A stretch of DNA of 64,000 nt from Sphingobacteriia bacterium (GCA_017304675.1 JAFKLS010000021.1:1-64000), one strand, 5' to 3'. Counted from the first letter of the stretch, positions 39,645 through 47,364 are shown. The notes: generated by a model not told the origin, from the sequence alone. Made by a program: numbers and translations.

Positions 39645-41441
39645 ATGGCTTATTTAGATAACAACTTTTTCTTTTCTAGCGTGAAAATAAACTTGCTTGC
39701 CATATTACTGGTTCTATGCCATTGTGCAGGGGCTCAATATTATTTGCGTGGAGAAGTGCAGGACGAAAAAGGGAAGCCGCTGGAAAGTGCCAAGATCCGC
39801 ATCCAGTCAAAAGGCACTTATCTTTTTTTCAGCGGCGCAAACGGTTTATTCGGCATACCTGTTTCTATGGCAAAAGATTCCATTACTGTTTCATACGATG
39901 GCTATGAAATTTTAAAGAAAGAAATTGATTGCAGGGTATTCCAAACAATTGTATTAAAAATATTACCCTCTACCGCCACGGTAATGCAAAAAAGGCTTGC
40001 CTCACGAACAACCAACCTTTCAACAGAAGATAACAATAATTTCTTTACAGCATTAGGAGAAAGTTATAGCAGTTATATTGAAAATAAGTTTGTTGAAACA
40101 GGTACCTATCCTGAAACAGGATTCTCTTTAAATATAGACAGGGCCTCTTATAGTAATATGCGCAGGTTTATCAACAACCAGTTGATCGTTCCTGCAGATG
40201 CAGTAAGAATAGAAGAAATGCTGAATTACTTCGATCTTAAGAATCCTGATCTGCAAAACAATTACCGGGAATTTATTTGCGAAACTTTTATGAGTAATTG
40301 TCCATGGAATGCCAAAACCAAATTATTCAACATCAATATCACAGCTCCCAGGCTTAACCTGGACAGTGTTGCTCCCGCAAGTTTTACTTTTTTGATTGAT
40401 GTATCAGGCTCAATGGACAGACCCAACCGTTTACCGTTACTGCAATCTGCTTTTAAATTGCTTGTTGAAAACTTAAGGACTAAAGACACCGTAAGCATTG
40501 TTACATATGGTGGCGGTGTGCACATTGCATTGGCCCCTACCGATGGTTCTAATAAAAATAAGATTATTGGAGTGATTGATTCGCTCTATGCCGACGGCGA
40601 TACACCCGGAGAAAACGCCATAAGAACAGCATACGATATAGCCAGGCATAGTTTTATAAAAAACGGGAATAACAGGGTGATACTGGCTACAGACGGCGAT
40701 TTTAATGTTGGCCAAACAAGCGATAAAGACCTGGAAGACCTGATTGCATTTCAAAAACAATCAGGTATATATTTAACCTGTTTGGGAGTGGGCATGGGTA
40801 ATTACAAAGACAGTAAACTGGAAGCACTGGCAAAAAAAGGTAATGGCAACTTCGCTTATTTAGATAATATTGATGAGGCTGAAAAAGTATTAGTAAAAGA
40901 GTTTACTAAAACCATGTATTCCGTTGCGAACGATGCTTATTTAAATGTAAAATTCAATAATGAAGTAGTTAAGAAGTATCGCTTAATCGGTTTCGATAAC
41001 AAAAAAGGGGCGTTAAACGATTCTACCAGCAGCATTTCGGGCGGTGAAATAGGAAGCGGGCATAATACCACCGCCATTTTTGAAATAGAATTACAGGAAG
41101 AAATTACAAATGATACGGCTGCTATAGCGTTGTTAAAATTAAACTATAAAAAACCTGAATCTAAACAGGTTGTTGTAAAAGAGTGGCCATCTATTATCAG
41201 GCAAAGCCAATTAAACAAAGTGCCCAATCGTATTCTTTTTGCAAATGCCATTGCTATGGCCGGCCAAATATTTAAACAATCTGCTTTCACTAAGAATTAT
41301 ACGTTTAACGATGTACTGAAAATTGCTGAAAAAACAGTAGACCCGTTTAATGCTCAGCAATCAGAATTTTTATTGATTTTACAAAAAGCCGAAAAGATCT
41401 ATAACAACAGGAACAATAAGAAAAAACGCAAAAGCGATTAG
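39645..41441 (+). CDS. Exported von Willebrand factor A protein (YfbK-like) with CarboxypepD_reg-like domain
   Basis: A 598-residue protein with a signal sequence ending near CAGAQ (about 30). A carboxypeptidase-regulatory-like domain covers 33-110 (LRGEVQDEKGKPLESAKI). A YfbK N-domain follows (TGFSLNIDRASYSNMRRFINN), then the vWA domain from about 245 with the MIDAS motif FLIDVSGSMDRPNR and TDGDFNVG. The C-terminal part is the DUF3520-like region. Such proteins are secreted or periplasmic metal-dependent adhesion proteins of unknown partner. The ATG at 39645 is preferred because it leaves a complete signal peptide. Confidence 0.9.
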   Translation: MAYLDNNFFFSSVKINLLAILLVLCHCAGAQYYLRGEVQDEKGKPLESAKIRIQSKGTYLFFSGANGLFGIPVSMAKDSITVSYDGYEILKKEIDCRVFQTIVLKILPSTATVMQKRLASRTTNLSTEDNNNFFTALGESYSSYIENKFVETGTYPETGFSLNIDRASYSNMRRFINNQLIVPADAVRIEEMLNYFDLKNPDLQNNYREFICETFMSNCPWNAKTKLFNINITAPRLNLDSVAPASFTFLIDVSGSMDRPNRLPLLQSAFKLLVENLRTKDTVSIVTYGGGVHIALAPTDGSNKNKIIGVIDSLYADGDTPGENAIRTAYDIARHSFIKNGNNRVILATDGDFNVGQTSDKDLEDLIAFQKQSGIYLTCLGVGMGNYKDSKLEALAKKGNGNFAYLDNIDEAEKVLVKEFTKTMYSVANDAYLNVKFNNEVVKKYRLIGFDNKKGALNDSTSSISGGEIGSGHNTTAIFEIELQEEITNDTAAIALLKLNYKKPESKQVVVKEWPSIIRQSQLNKVPNRILFANAIAMAGQIFKQSAFTKNYTFNDVLKIAEKTVDPFNAQQSEFLLILQKAEKIYNNRNNKKKRKSD

Positions 41442-41467
41442 TAGCTTTCAGCAGTTATCTTTGCGGC

Positions 41468-43351
41468 ATGCATTATATTTCTGCCGAAGGTTTAACAAAA
41501 AGTTTTGGGGTAACACCATTATTTCAGGATATTTCATTTCATATTAATGAAGGAGATAAAATTGCCTTAATTGCCAGAAATGGTGTTGGAAAGTCTACAC
41601 TGTTAAAAATTCTTTCAGGAGCAGATACACCAGATGAAGGTAAGCTATGGATAAACAAAGAAGTTACAGTGGCATTATTTGAGCAAGACCCCAGGTTTGA
41701 AGAAACAAAAACTGTTGCAGAAAATATATTTCACATCAACCATCCTGTCATTAAAGTTATCAGCGAGTACGAAAAAGCTATAGAAGATAACCAAACAGAA
41801 GCATTAACAGGCATACTGGCCAAAATGGACGAATTAAATGCCTGGCAGTTTGAAGCAAAAGTAAAAGAGATATTAGGTAAATTAAATATTCATCAGCTCC
41901 AACAAAACATCCATTCTCTTAGCGGCGGCCAGCGCAAAAGAGTAGCCCTTGCCAAAACATTAATAGATATAGGCTTCGAGCACAAACATACATTGTTAAT
42001 GATGGATGAACCCACCAACCATTTAGATGTTGAGATGATAGAATGGTTAGAAAGTTTTTTGAATCAGGAAAATGTTACTCTATTGCTTGTTACGCACGAT
42101 CGGTATTTTTTAGATGCCGTTTGCGAAGAAATTTGGGAATTGGAAAGAAGCAATATGTATGTATACCAGGGAGATTACGAAAATTATGTTGAAAAGAAAG
42201 CGGCCAGAATTGAAAGCGAGCAAGCCAGCATAGACAAAGCAAAGAATGAGTATAGAAAAGAACTGGAGTGGATGCGCAAACAGCCTAAGGCAAGAACTAC
42301 CAAAAGCAAAGCACGACAGGATAATTTTTATGAAATAGAAACAAAGGCTAAACAAAAAATTCAGGATCAGCAATTGCAGTTGCAAATGAAAATGAGCAGG
42401 CTTGGCGGCAAAATTGTTGAGATGAAGAAAGTATATAAAAATTATGGAGAGAAATCGATTTTAAAAGGCTTCGATTACACGTTCAGCAAAGGGGAGAGAA
42501 TTGGTGTTATTGGAAAAAACGGTGTTGGAAAATCTACTTTTTTAAACATCCTTCAAGGGCTGGAAAATGCTGATAGCGGTAAAATAAATATAGGAGACAC
42601 TGTTGTATTTGGCAATTTCTCACAACAAGGATTGGTAATAAAAGAAAATATGCGGGTAATTGAATATGTAAAAACATTTGCAGAAAATTTTCCGCTGGCA
42701 AAAGGTGGCAGTTTAAGTGCCGCACAGTTTTTAGAGCTTTTTCTTTTCTCTCCGGAAAAACAGTATACTTATTTACACTCCTTAAGCGGCGGTGAAAAGA
42801 AACGTTTACAGTTGTTAACCATTCTTTTCAAAAACCCGAACTTTTTAATTCTTGATGAGCCTACCAACGATTTAGATTTACCAACCCTCGCTGTGCTTGA
42901 AAGATTTTTAGAAGAATATGCCGGATGTGTATTGATTGTTAGTCACGACAGGTATTTTATGGATAGGCTGGTAGATCATTTATTTGTATTTGAGGGAGAT
43001 GGAATAGTAAAAGATTTTCCGGGCAACTATACCCAATACAGGATTGAACAAAAGGAAGAAGCAAAAAAATTACAAGCAGCCAGTTTCAAACTGCAGGAAA
43101 AAGAAACTACTAGCAATTTGCAGGCCTTGCCAGGTAATAAGAAAGCCGGCTTTAAAGAAAAGAGGGAGTTTGAAATGCTTGAAAAAGAAATTCCGGCATT
43201 GGAAACGGAAAGAGAACAATTAACAAATGAATTGAGTAATCCAGATCTTGCATATGAAAATATTGAGCGTATCAGTAAAAGGCTAAATGAAATAGCCGGC
43301 GAGCTGGAATTAAAAGAAATGCGATGGCTGGAATTAAGTGAAATGATGTAA
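41468..43351 (+). CDS. ABC-F family ATPase, Uup-like
   Basis: A 627-residue soluble protein with two ABC cassettes and no membrane part. Walker A motifs are ARNGVGKSTLLK (about 36-47) and GKNGVGKSTFLN (about 347-358). Signatures are LSGGQRKRVALAK and LSGGEKKRLQLL, and Walker B motifs LLMMDEPTNHLD and FLILDEPTNDLD. The linker between cassettes is the charged ABC-F arm (RKELEWMRKQPKARTTKSKAR), and the C-terminal ~90 residues form a coiled coil as in Uup. ABC-F proteins act on ribosomes or, for Uup, in DNA transposon excision and ribosome function. Confidence 0.94.
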   Translation: MHYISAEGLTKSFGVTPLFQDISFHINEGDKIALIARNGVGKSTLLKILSGADTPDEGKLWINKEVTVALFEQDPRFEETKTVAENIFHINHPVIKVISEYEKAIEDNQTEALTGILAKMDELNAWQFEAKVKEILGKLNIHQLQQNIHSLSGGQRKRVALAKTLIDIGFEHKHTLLMMDEPTNHLDVEMIEWLESFLNQENVTLLLVTHDRYFLDAVCEEIWELERSNMYVYQGDYENYVEKKAARIESEQASIDKAKNEYRKELEWMRKQPKARTTKSKARQDNFYEIETKAKQKIQDQQLQLQMKMSRLGGKIVEMKKVYKNYGEKSILKGFDYTFSKGERIGVIGKNGVGKSTFLNILQGLENADSGKINIGDTVVFGNFSQQGLVIKENMRVIEYVKTFAENFPLAKGGSLSAAQFLELFLFSPEKQYTYLHSLSGGEKKRLQLLTILFKNPNFLILDEPTNDLDLPTLAVLERFLEEYAGCVLIVSHDRYFMDRLVDHLFVFEGDGIVKDFPGNYTQYRIEQKEEAKKLQAASFKLQEKETTSNLQALPGNKKAGFKEKREFEMLEKEIPALETEREQLTNELSNPDLAYENIERISKRLNEIAGELELKEMRWLELSEMM

Positions 43352-43370
43352 ACTGGAGACTGCCACTTGT

Positions 43371-43508
43371 TTAAAAAAGCAGAATAAGCAATGCCAGTGC
43401 CAACACAATTACGATGAAAATAAATATTCTCAAAAACAGTTTTACTTTCGTTCGTTGGGGGTGGCAATCTTTTTCAGGGTAAAATTTTATGGTGATTCTC
43501 TGGCCCAT
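43371..43508 (-). CDS. 45-residue membrane peptide with basic N-terminal half
   Basis: A short open frame: ATG at 43508, TAA at 43373-43371. The N-terminal half is polar and basic (MGQRITIKFYPEKDCHPQRT) and the C-terminal half is one uninterrupted hydrophobic segment (FLRIFIFIVIVLALALLILL, then F and stop), a textbook single membrane helix of tail-anchored type. It lies 19 bases downstream of the zinc-ribbon gene on the same strand, so the two are probably co-transcribed. I know no family. Against it: short frames can arise by chance, but a clean Lys/Arg-rich then ~20-residue hydrophobic pattern is hard to explain otherwise. Confidence 0.6.
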   Translation of the reverse strand: MGQRITIKFYPEKDCHPQRTKVKLFLRIFIFIVIVLALALLILLF

Positions 43509-43527
43509 ACATTTCTATTATTTCAGG

Positions 43528-43884
43528 TTAATACTCTTTTTGTTTTAGCAGTACACATGTTTCATTATGAGTTGTATAGTAGCCATGGTCATAACAAAAG
43601 TAACTATTCCCCCCGTTTTCAGACTGGCTCATATTTGTAAAAAAATGAAAATTGAATCCTTTTTGCAGCATTACCATTTTAGAAACGCTGCTAACATTCC
43701 TGCTTGAAAACTCTTCCAGTATCTTTCTATTCTTAATCAGAATAGAATTAACATTTTTTACAAATAAATTTTTACCGTTATTTGTTTGGTTATTAAAAGC
43801 AACCCTGCAATTATCTGAACAAAACTTCTTATCGCTCCTCCCCTTTATTGCTTTAGAACACATTAGGCAATTTTTGGCATCCAT
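43528..43884 (-). CDS. Zinc-ribbon protein (DUF2116-like)
   Basis: A 118-residue protein starting MDAKNCLMCSKAIKGRSDKKFCSDNCR: C6, C9, C22 and C26 form a CxxC...CxxxC zinc ribbon of the DUF2116 type. A Lys/Asn-rich middle (KNLFVKNVNSILIKNRKILEEF) and a Phe/Tyr/Cys-rich C-terminus (FCYDHGYYTTHNETCVLL) follow. Homologous small zinc-ribbon proteins are conserved in Bacteroidota without known function (general knowledge). It is divergent from the DUF2589 cluster and shares a 144-base upstream region with it. Confidence 0.8.
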   Translation of the reverse strand: MDAKNCLMCSKAIKGRSDKKFCSDNCRVAFNNQTNNGKNLFVKNVNSILIKNRKILEEFSSRNVSSVSKMVMLQKGFNFHFFTNMSQSENGGNSYFCYDHGYYTTHNETCVLLKQKEY

Positions 43885-43930
43885 AATACAATATTATTTT
43901 TTAAAAGTTGAATAAGGTTGAAGCTATGCT

Positions 43931-43960
43931 CTAAACGAATATAAACGAATAAAAACGAAT
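43931..43960 (+). repeat. Three tandem 10-bp repeats upstream of the DUF2589 cluster
   Basis: The units CTAAACGAAT, ATAAACGAAT and AAAAACGAAT share AAACGAAT and are exactly 10 bases apart, one helical turn. They sit in the divergent region between the zinc-ribbon and first DUF2589 gene, about 70 bases before the latter's ATG. They could be binding sites for a regulator on one face of the DNA; no binding protein is known. Confidence 0.7.
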
Positions 43961-44028
43961 ATAATATTTATATCCTGCAAATTAATATTATTTTAATCTC
44001 ATATTTTAATTTACCTAAACCTTAAACT

Positions 44029-44778
44029 ATGGAATCGAATTTACTTTCTATTGCCCAGCAATTTTCTGGGCTTCCAATGGATGCCTTAATTGGCGGGCCT
44101 TTAAATGCAGCTGCAACCGCTAATGCCTCTATGGCCATGACCCAGACTAAATTTATGTTAGACACTTGTTTCACACAAGTTAAAGTAGATGAAGTTAAAG
44201 AATCTGGTACCAAAGGGCAGTCTGGTTATGTTGCCCCTGCTGCTGCTTATACAAATTATAAGCCTATAATGATTGTAATGTCATTAACAAGAGGTGTTAT
44301 TACACCGGGAACAAGTGCAAAACCTGCAGTAGGTACACAAGGGCAGTCTGGTTATCAGCCCCCAGTTGATGCCGTGCCTACAAAAATAGACCAGATGGTT
44401 ACTTCTTTTAACCTGCCCCTTCTTACCATTATACCGCTCAATTCCTTAGCGGTAGAAACAGTAGATATTAATTTTGAGATGGAAGTAAAATCTTCTTTTG
44501 CCGAAGATCAAACAGAAGAAAAAACAAAAGAAGTAAAAGCCGCTGTTGAATTTGAAGCAAAATTCAGCGCAGGGCCATTCTCCGTTTCAGTGAAAGGAAA
44601 TGCAAGCTACGACCAAAAAGATTCTTCTACACATAACACACATTACGAAAAGAGCAATTCTGCCAAATACACCGTAAATGTACATGCCGGCCAATTGCCT
44701 TTACCAAAGGGTGTTAACATTATCATTGAAGCATTTGCAAAATCAATTGAGCCTATTACCGTTCCTAAAGTAGCTTAA
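44029..44778 (+). CDS. DUF2589-type protein, paralogue 1
   Basis: A 249-residue soluble protein. It has a helical N-terminus with LIGGPLNAAATANASMAMTQTKFMLDTCF, a linker with a duplicated GQSGY motif, then a beta domain: FNLPLLTIIPLNSLAVETVDINFEMEV (about 127-153), a charged coil (EDQTEEKTKEVKAAVEFEAKF), KYTVNVHAGQLPLPKGVNIIIEAFAKSI at the end. The block order matches DUF2589, a family without assigned function as far as I know. It is the longest of three related proteins in the cluster. No signal peptide or membrane segment, so cytosolic. It is the first gene after the 10-bp repeats and probably the most strongly expressed. Confidence 0.85.
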   Translation: MESNLLSIAQQFSGLPMDALIGGPLNAAATANASMAMTQTKFMLDTCFTQVKVDEVKESGTKGQSGYVAPAAAYTNYKPIMIVMSLTRGVITPGTSAKPAVGTQGQSGYQPPVDAVPTKIDQMVTSFNLPLLTIIPLNSLAVETVDINFEMEVKSSFAEDQTEEKTKEVKAAVEFEAKFSAGPFSVSVKGNASYDQKDSSTHNTHYEKSNSAKYTVNVHAGQLPLPKGVNIIIEAFAKSIEPITVPKVA

Positions 44779-44804
44779 TAACGGGCTAATACACAAGTTC
44801 TACT

Positions 44805-44849
44805 AATACTGATAACCGGGTTGATGCAAACAATTCGGTTATCAGTATT
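44805..44849 (+). other. Strong intercistronic hairpin between DUF2589 genes 1 and 2
   Basis: AATACTGATAACCG (44805-44818) and CGGTTATCAGTATT (44836-44849) are exact inverted repeats of 14 bases with a 17-base loop. The downstream side is A-rich (GCATAAAAAAAATC), not T-rich, so it is not a normal rho-independent terminator. It lies 18 bases before the next start codon and may stabilise the upstream transcript or adjust expression of gene 2. Confidence 0.8.
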
Positions 44850-44866
44850 GGCATAAAAAAAATCAT

Positions 44867-45571
44867 ATGGCAGATACTGAACAATCCAACACCAATAACG
44901 ATACAAAATCGTTTAAACCCGATTTTAAGTCTGAAATAAATATAGAATCAATCATCAGTGCACCTTTAGTCGCTGCCTCAAAAGCAAACGTAGAAATGTT
45001 GAAAGGGCAAACAAGAGCAATAATTGATAATTGCTTTACGAAAGTGAAGAGAAATAACGGACCCGACAAGCAAAGCGACCCTACTGCTAAAAACGATACA
45101 AAAGATGAAGGTGATAACAGTGACAGCGATTATATATACGAACCGATAATGATCAACCTTACCTTAAAGAGAACTTTTTTACATGAAGAAACAAATAAGC
45201 AAGGCGAAAAAATTACAGAGCTGAGAGAGTCAGGGTTAACATTTGCTGTTCCGGTCATTTGCCTGATGCCTATTAATTCTCTTGCCATAGATAAAGTGAA
45301 TGTGGATTTTGATATGGAAATAACATCAGTAACATCATGGCATAACGAAAAAGGAATTATAACAAGGCAGGCGCAATTAAACGGTAAAATATCAAACAGT
45401 ACAAACAGCAACGATAACAGGCATTATAAAAATAAGTCTACCAGTTCATTAAGAGTAAATATCAATGCCGGCCAATTGCCTTTACCAACAGGTGTATTAA
45501 CAATATTAGACTTGTATGTGAAAAATATTCAACCGCAAAGTATTCAACCACAAAAACCAGTTAAACCATAA
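44867..45571 (+). CDS. DUF2589-type protein, paralogue 2
   Basis: A 234-residue protein related to the preceding gene product along its length: IISAPLVAASKANVEMLKGQTRAIIDNCFTKV, YEPIMINLTLKR, FAVPVICLMPINSLAIDKVNVDFDMEI and LRVNINAGQLPLPTGVLTILDLYVKNI align with the matching blocks of paralogue 1. The linker is different, charged and low in complexity (KNDTKDEGDNSDSD), and an extra Pro/Gln/Lys tail ends the protein. Its start follows a 14-bp hairpin. The zinc-ribbon gene starts 4 bases after its stop. Function unknown; divergence from paralogue 1 suggests a hetero-oligomer rather than redundancy. Confidence 0.83.
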   Translation: MADTEQSNTNNDTKSFKPDFKSEINIESIISAPLVAASKANVEMLKGQTRAIIDNCFTKVKRNNGPDKQSDPTAKNDTKDEGDNSDSDYIYEPIMINLTLKRTFLHEETNKQGEKITELRESGLTFAVPVICLMPINSLAIDKVNVDFDMEITSVTSWHNEKGIITRQAQLNGKISNSTNSNDNRHYKNKSTSSLRVNINAGQLPLPTGVLTILDLYVKNIQPQSIQPQKPVKP

Positions 45572-45575
45572 TTCT

Positions 45576-45788
45576 ATGTTTAGTTCAGACCAAACAATTC
45601 CCTGCCCCGTATGTAACTCAAAAATCCCATTCGACACCAAACAATTATTAATGGGCATACAGTTTTCCTGCCCCAATTGCCAGGCATCAATTGGCCTTTC
45701 CCAGGAAAGCAAACCCATTGTAGAAGAAACCATGCAAAAGTTTAATGAGCTAAAATCGGATATGGGCAAGCAAAAGAATATAAATTAA
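45576..45788 (+). CDS. Small double-CxxC zinc-ribbon protein of the DUF2589 cluster
   Basis: A 70-residue protein with C10-x-x-C13 (PCPVCNSKI) and C32-x-x-C35 (SCPNCQAS), a classic zinc ribbon, followed by a helical tail (EETMQKFNELKSDMGKQKN). Zinc ribbons of this size bind nucleic acid or act as assembly factors. It starts 4 bases after paralogue 2 and ends 10 bases before the next gene, so it belongs to the same operon. Confidence 0.8.
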   Translation: MFSSDQTIPCPVCNSKIPFDTKQLLMGIQFSCPNCQASIGLSQESKPIVEETMQKFNELKSDMGKQKNIN

Positions 45789-45798
45789 ACAATTATAC

Positions 45799-46167
45799 AT
45801 GCAGGTTCCATTTGTATATAAGTTTTTGAAAGGATTGGAAGTAATATTCAATAAGGTATGTTATACCATTGCTTCAAAAAAATCTTCTTCTAAAAACAAG
45901 CGATTAACCGGCACATTTAGCCAGGTAAACAATAGTTCCAAATACATTTCATTTAAACATGATACAAAAAGGAATGATATTACAATTGAACCTAATGAGG
46001 CCTATACACAAGAGAACCTGGCATTGTTAAGCCAGTATTTAGCCAACGAAGAAATAGAACAGGCAAAAAAAACATACAGATCTAAACTAAGTATCACTTC
46101 AAACACCAACCTGCAAGGGTTAACAACACTAAAAGAAATCCTCCAAAGAGAAATTAATCGTTTATAA
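45799..46167 (+). CDS. Small basic protein of unknown function in the DUF2589 cluster
   Basis: A 122-residue protein I do not recognise. The N-terminal ~25 residues are amphipathic (MQVPFVYKFLKGLEVIFNKVCYTI), followed by a Lys/Ser-rich basic stretch (KKSSSKNKR), a short beta-like region and a helical C-terminus (ENLALLSQYLANEEIEQAKKTYRSKL; LKEILQREINRL). It has no cysteine pair or membrane helix. Tight spacing (10 bases upstream, 18 downstream) puts it in the operon. It could be an adaptor between the DUF2589 proteins and another component (inference). Confidence 0.7.
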   Translation: MQVPFVYKFLKGLEVIFNKVCYTIASKKSSSKNKRLTGTFSQVNNSSKYISFKHDTKRNDITIEPNEAYTQENLALLSQYLANEEIEQAKKTYRSKLSITSNTNLQGLTTLKEILQREINRL

Positions 46168-46185
46168 CATAAATAATGTAAACAT

Positions 46186-46752
46186 ATGATCAGTTTTAAA
46201 CAATTTGTTAATGCAATACATGATGCCATCATGAATGCAAGCGATACTTTGATGCAAAAGAACCAGGGCTTACTAGACAAATATTTTGATACAAAAACCA
46301 TAAAGAATGCTACAAACAGCGAAACCACGTATTTAACCCCTAAAATAGTTACACTTGAATATCCGATGGTTACTCCCCCGCCTACTGCTCCAAAAGCACA
46401 GCAGATAGGAGATATGAGTGATACGGAAAAAAACAGTGTTACAAAAGATGAATATGTAAGCGGTACAGAAGATTTTAAAATTCAGGTTCCGCTTATAACA
46501 ATGGTTCCGCTCTCTATGCCTCAAATTGAAAAAGCCACTTTAACTGCCGATTTTTTAATACAGATAGTTGATGGCGAATTGCAATTAGATTTCCCAAGCA
46601 GCAGCGCCATGGCCACAACAAAAGGTTTATTTAAAAAAGCCAAATCAACAAAAGGCAAATTAGAAATAACCATTACCCCTCACGAACCTTCTGAAGGACT
46701 GAAAATGATTGTTGATGCTTATGAAGCAACACTTAAAAGACAAATACCTTAA
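46186..46752 (+). CDS. DUF2589-type protein, paralogue 3 (divergent)
   Basis: A 188-residue protein. An N-terminal helix FKQFVNAIHDAIMNASDTLMQKNQGLLDKYF corresponds to the helical start of paralogues 1 and 2, LTPKIVTLEYPMVTPPPTAPKAQ to the linker, and IQVPLITMVPLSMPQIEKATLTADFLIQI (about 99-127) to the PLLTIIPLNSLAVETVDINFEMEV block. The end LEITITPHEPSEGLKMIVDAYEATL keeps the pattern but has lost the GQLPLP motif. So it is a third, reduced member. Position four genes into the operon supports a common complex. Confidence 0.72.
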   Translation: MISFKQFVNAIHDAIMNASDTLMQKNQGLLDKYFDTKTIKNATNSETTYLTPKIVTLEYPMVTPPPTAPKAQQIGDMSDTEKNSVTKDEYVSGTEDFKIQVPLITMVPLSMPQIEKATLTADFLIQIVDGELQLDFPSSSAMATTKGLFKKAKSTKGKLEITITPHEPSEGLKMIVDAYEATLKRQIP

Positions 46753-46782
46753 ATATACCATTTAAGAATATTCAAAATAAAC

Positions 46783-47364
46783 ATGACCTTTTTTGTTCAA
46801 CCATTATCTAACGCCGACTCTGTACTTGGCGCAAAATGTTTTGCATATGCTACGCTAAATGCCTTAAGGCAAAAAGATATTAACTTAACAGGGATTTCAA
46901 CACAACAGGATGCAAACGACTGGATAAAAGCCCGCTTTTCGTACCAAGATGGTGGTGGCTCAGCAGCAGTATTAAGAGCTTTATATCCAGACCGCGAAAA
47001 CAATGCTTATTACATAGCCGAAACAAGTACGAGCGGGTTAATGTCAAAAGCACTTTCTGCAAACACTAAAAACTGCCCGGCAATAATAGGGGTTGAAGTG
47101 GGCACTTCTAAAAGCAAACACTGGGTATATATGACAGGTATGGGTGATGGAGGCAAATCTATCCTTGCCGAAGATCAACAAAATACCGACAGGGGTACCT
47201 TAACTTTTGTAAAAGACTCAACAGATAAAAAGATAAAGGCTACAGCCGGAAGTGTAGTATATATAATAACGAAAATGGAAGTATTTCTTTTACAGCCAGC
47301 CAAACTCTCAAAAGGAACACCACATAAAAAATCTGCCAAAAAAAAGGAGGAAGCTAAAAGCTGA
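46783..47364 (+). CDS. Papain-fold-like protein of the DUF2589 cluster, possible cysteine peptidase
   Basis: A 193-residue protein, not a family I can name. It has the order of a papain-type active site: C19 at the start of a helix (LGAKCFAYATLNALRQ), H113 before an aromatic residue (SKHWVYMTG) and D131 (ILAEDQQN). C39- and transglutaminase-like proteins share this Cys-helix, His-strand, Asp layout. The C-terminal tail is basic (HKKSAKKKEEAKS). No signal peptide is visible, so it should act in the cytosol, perhaps processing or cross-linking a cluster protein (inference). It is the last gene of the cluster, and its stop overlaps the convergent FKBP gene by 11 bases. Confidence 0.7.
   Translation: MTFFVQPLSNADSVLGAKCFAYATLNALRQKDINLTGISTQQDANDWIKARFSYQDGGGSAAVLRALYPDRENNAYYIAETSTSGLMSKALSANTKNCPAIIGVEVGTSKSKHWVYMTGMGDGGKSILAEDQQNTDRGTLTFVKDSTDKKIKATAGSVVYIITKMEVFLLQPAKLSKGTPHKKSAKKKEEAKS

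Noticed and set aside
43027..43467. A 146-codon minus-strand frame overlapping the end of the ABC-F gene
   Set aside because: It is a shadow of the ABC-F coiled-coil region. The nearby real small frame is 43371-43508 in a different register.
44805..44849. Rho-independent terminator between DUF2589 genes 1 and 2
   Set aside because: The hairpin is strong but is followed by an A-rich rather than T-rich stretch, so it is listed as an intercistronic hairpin.
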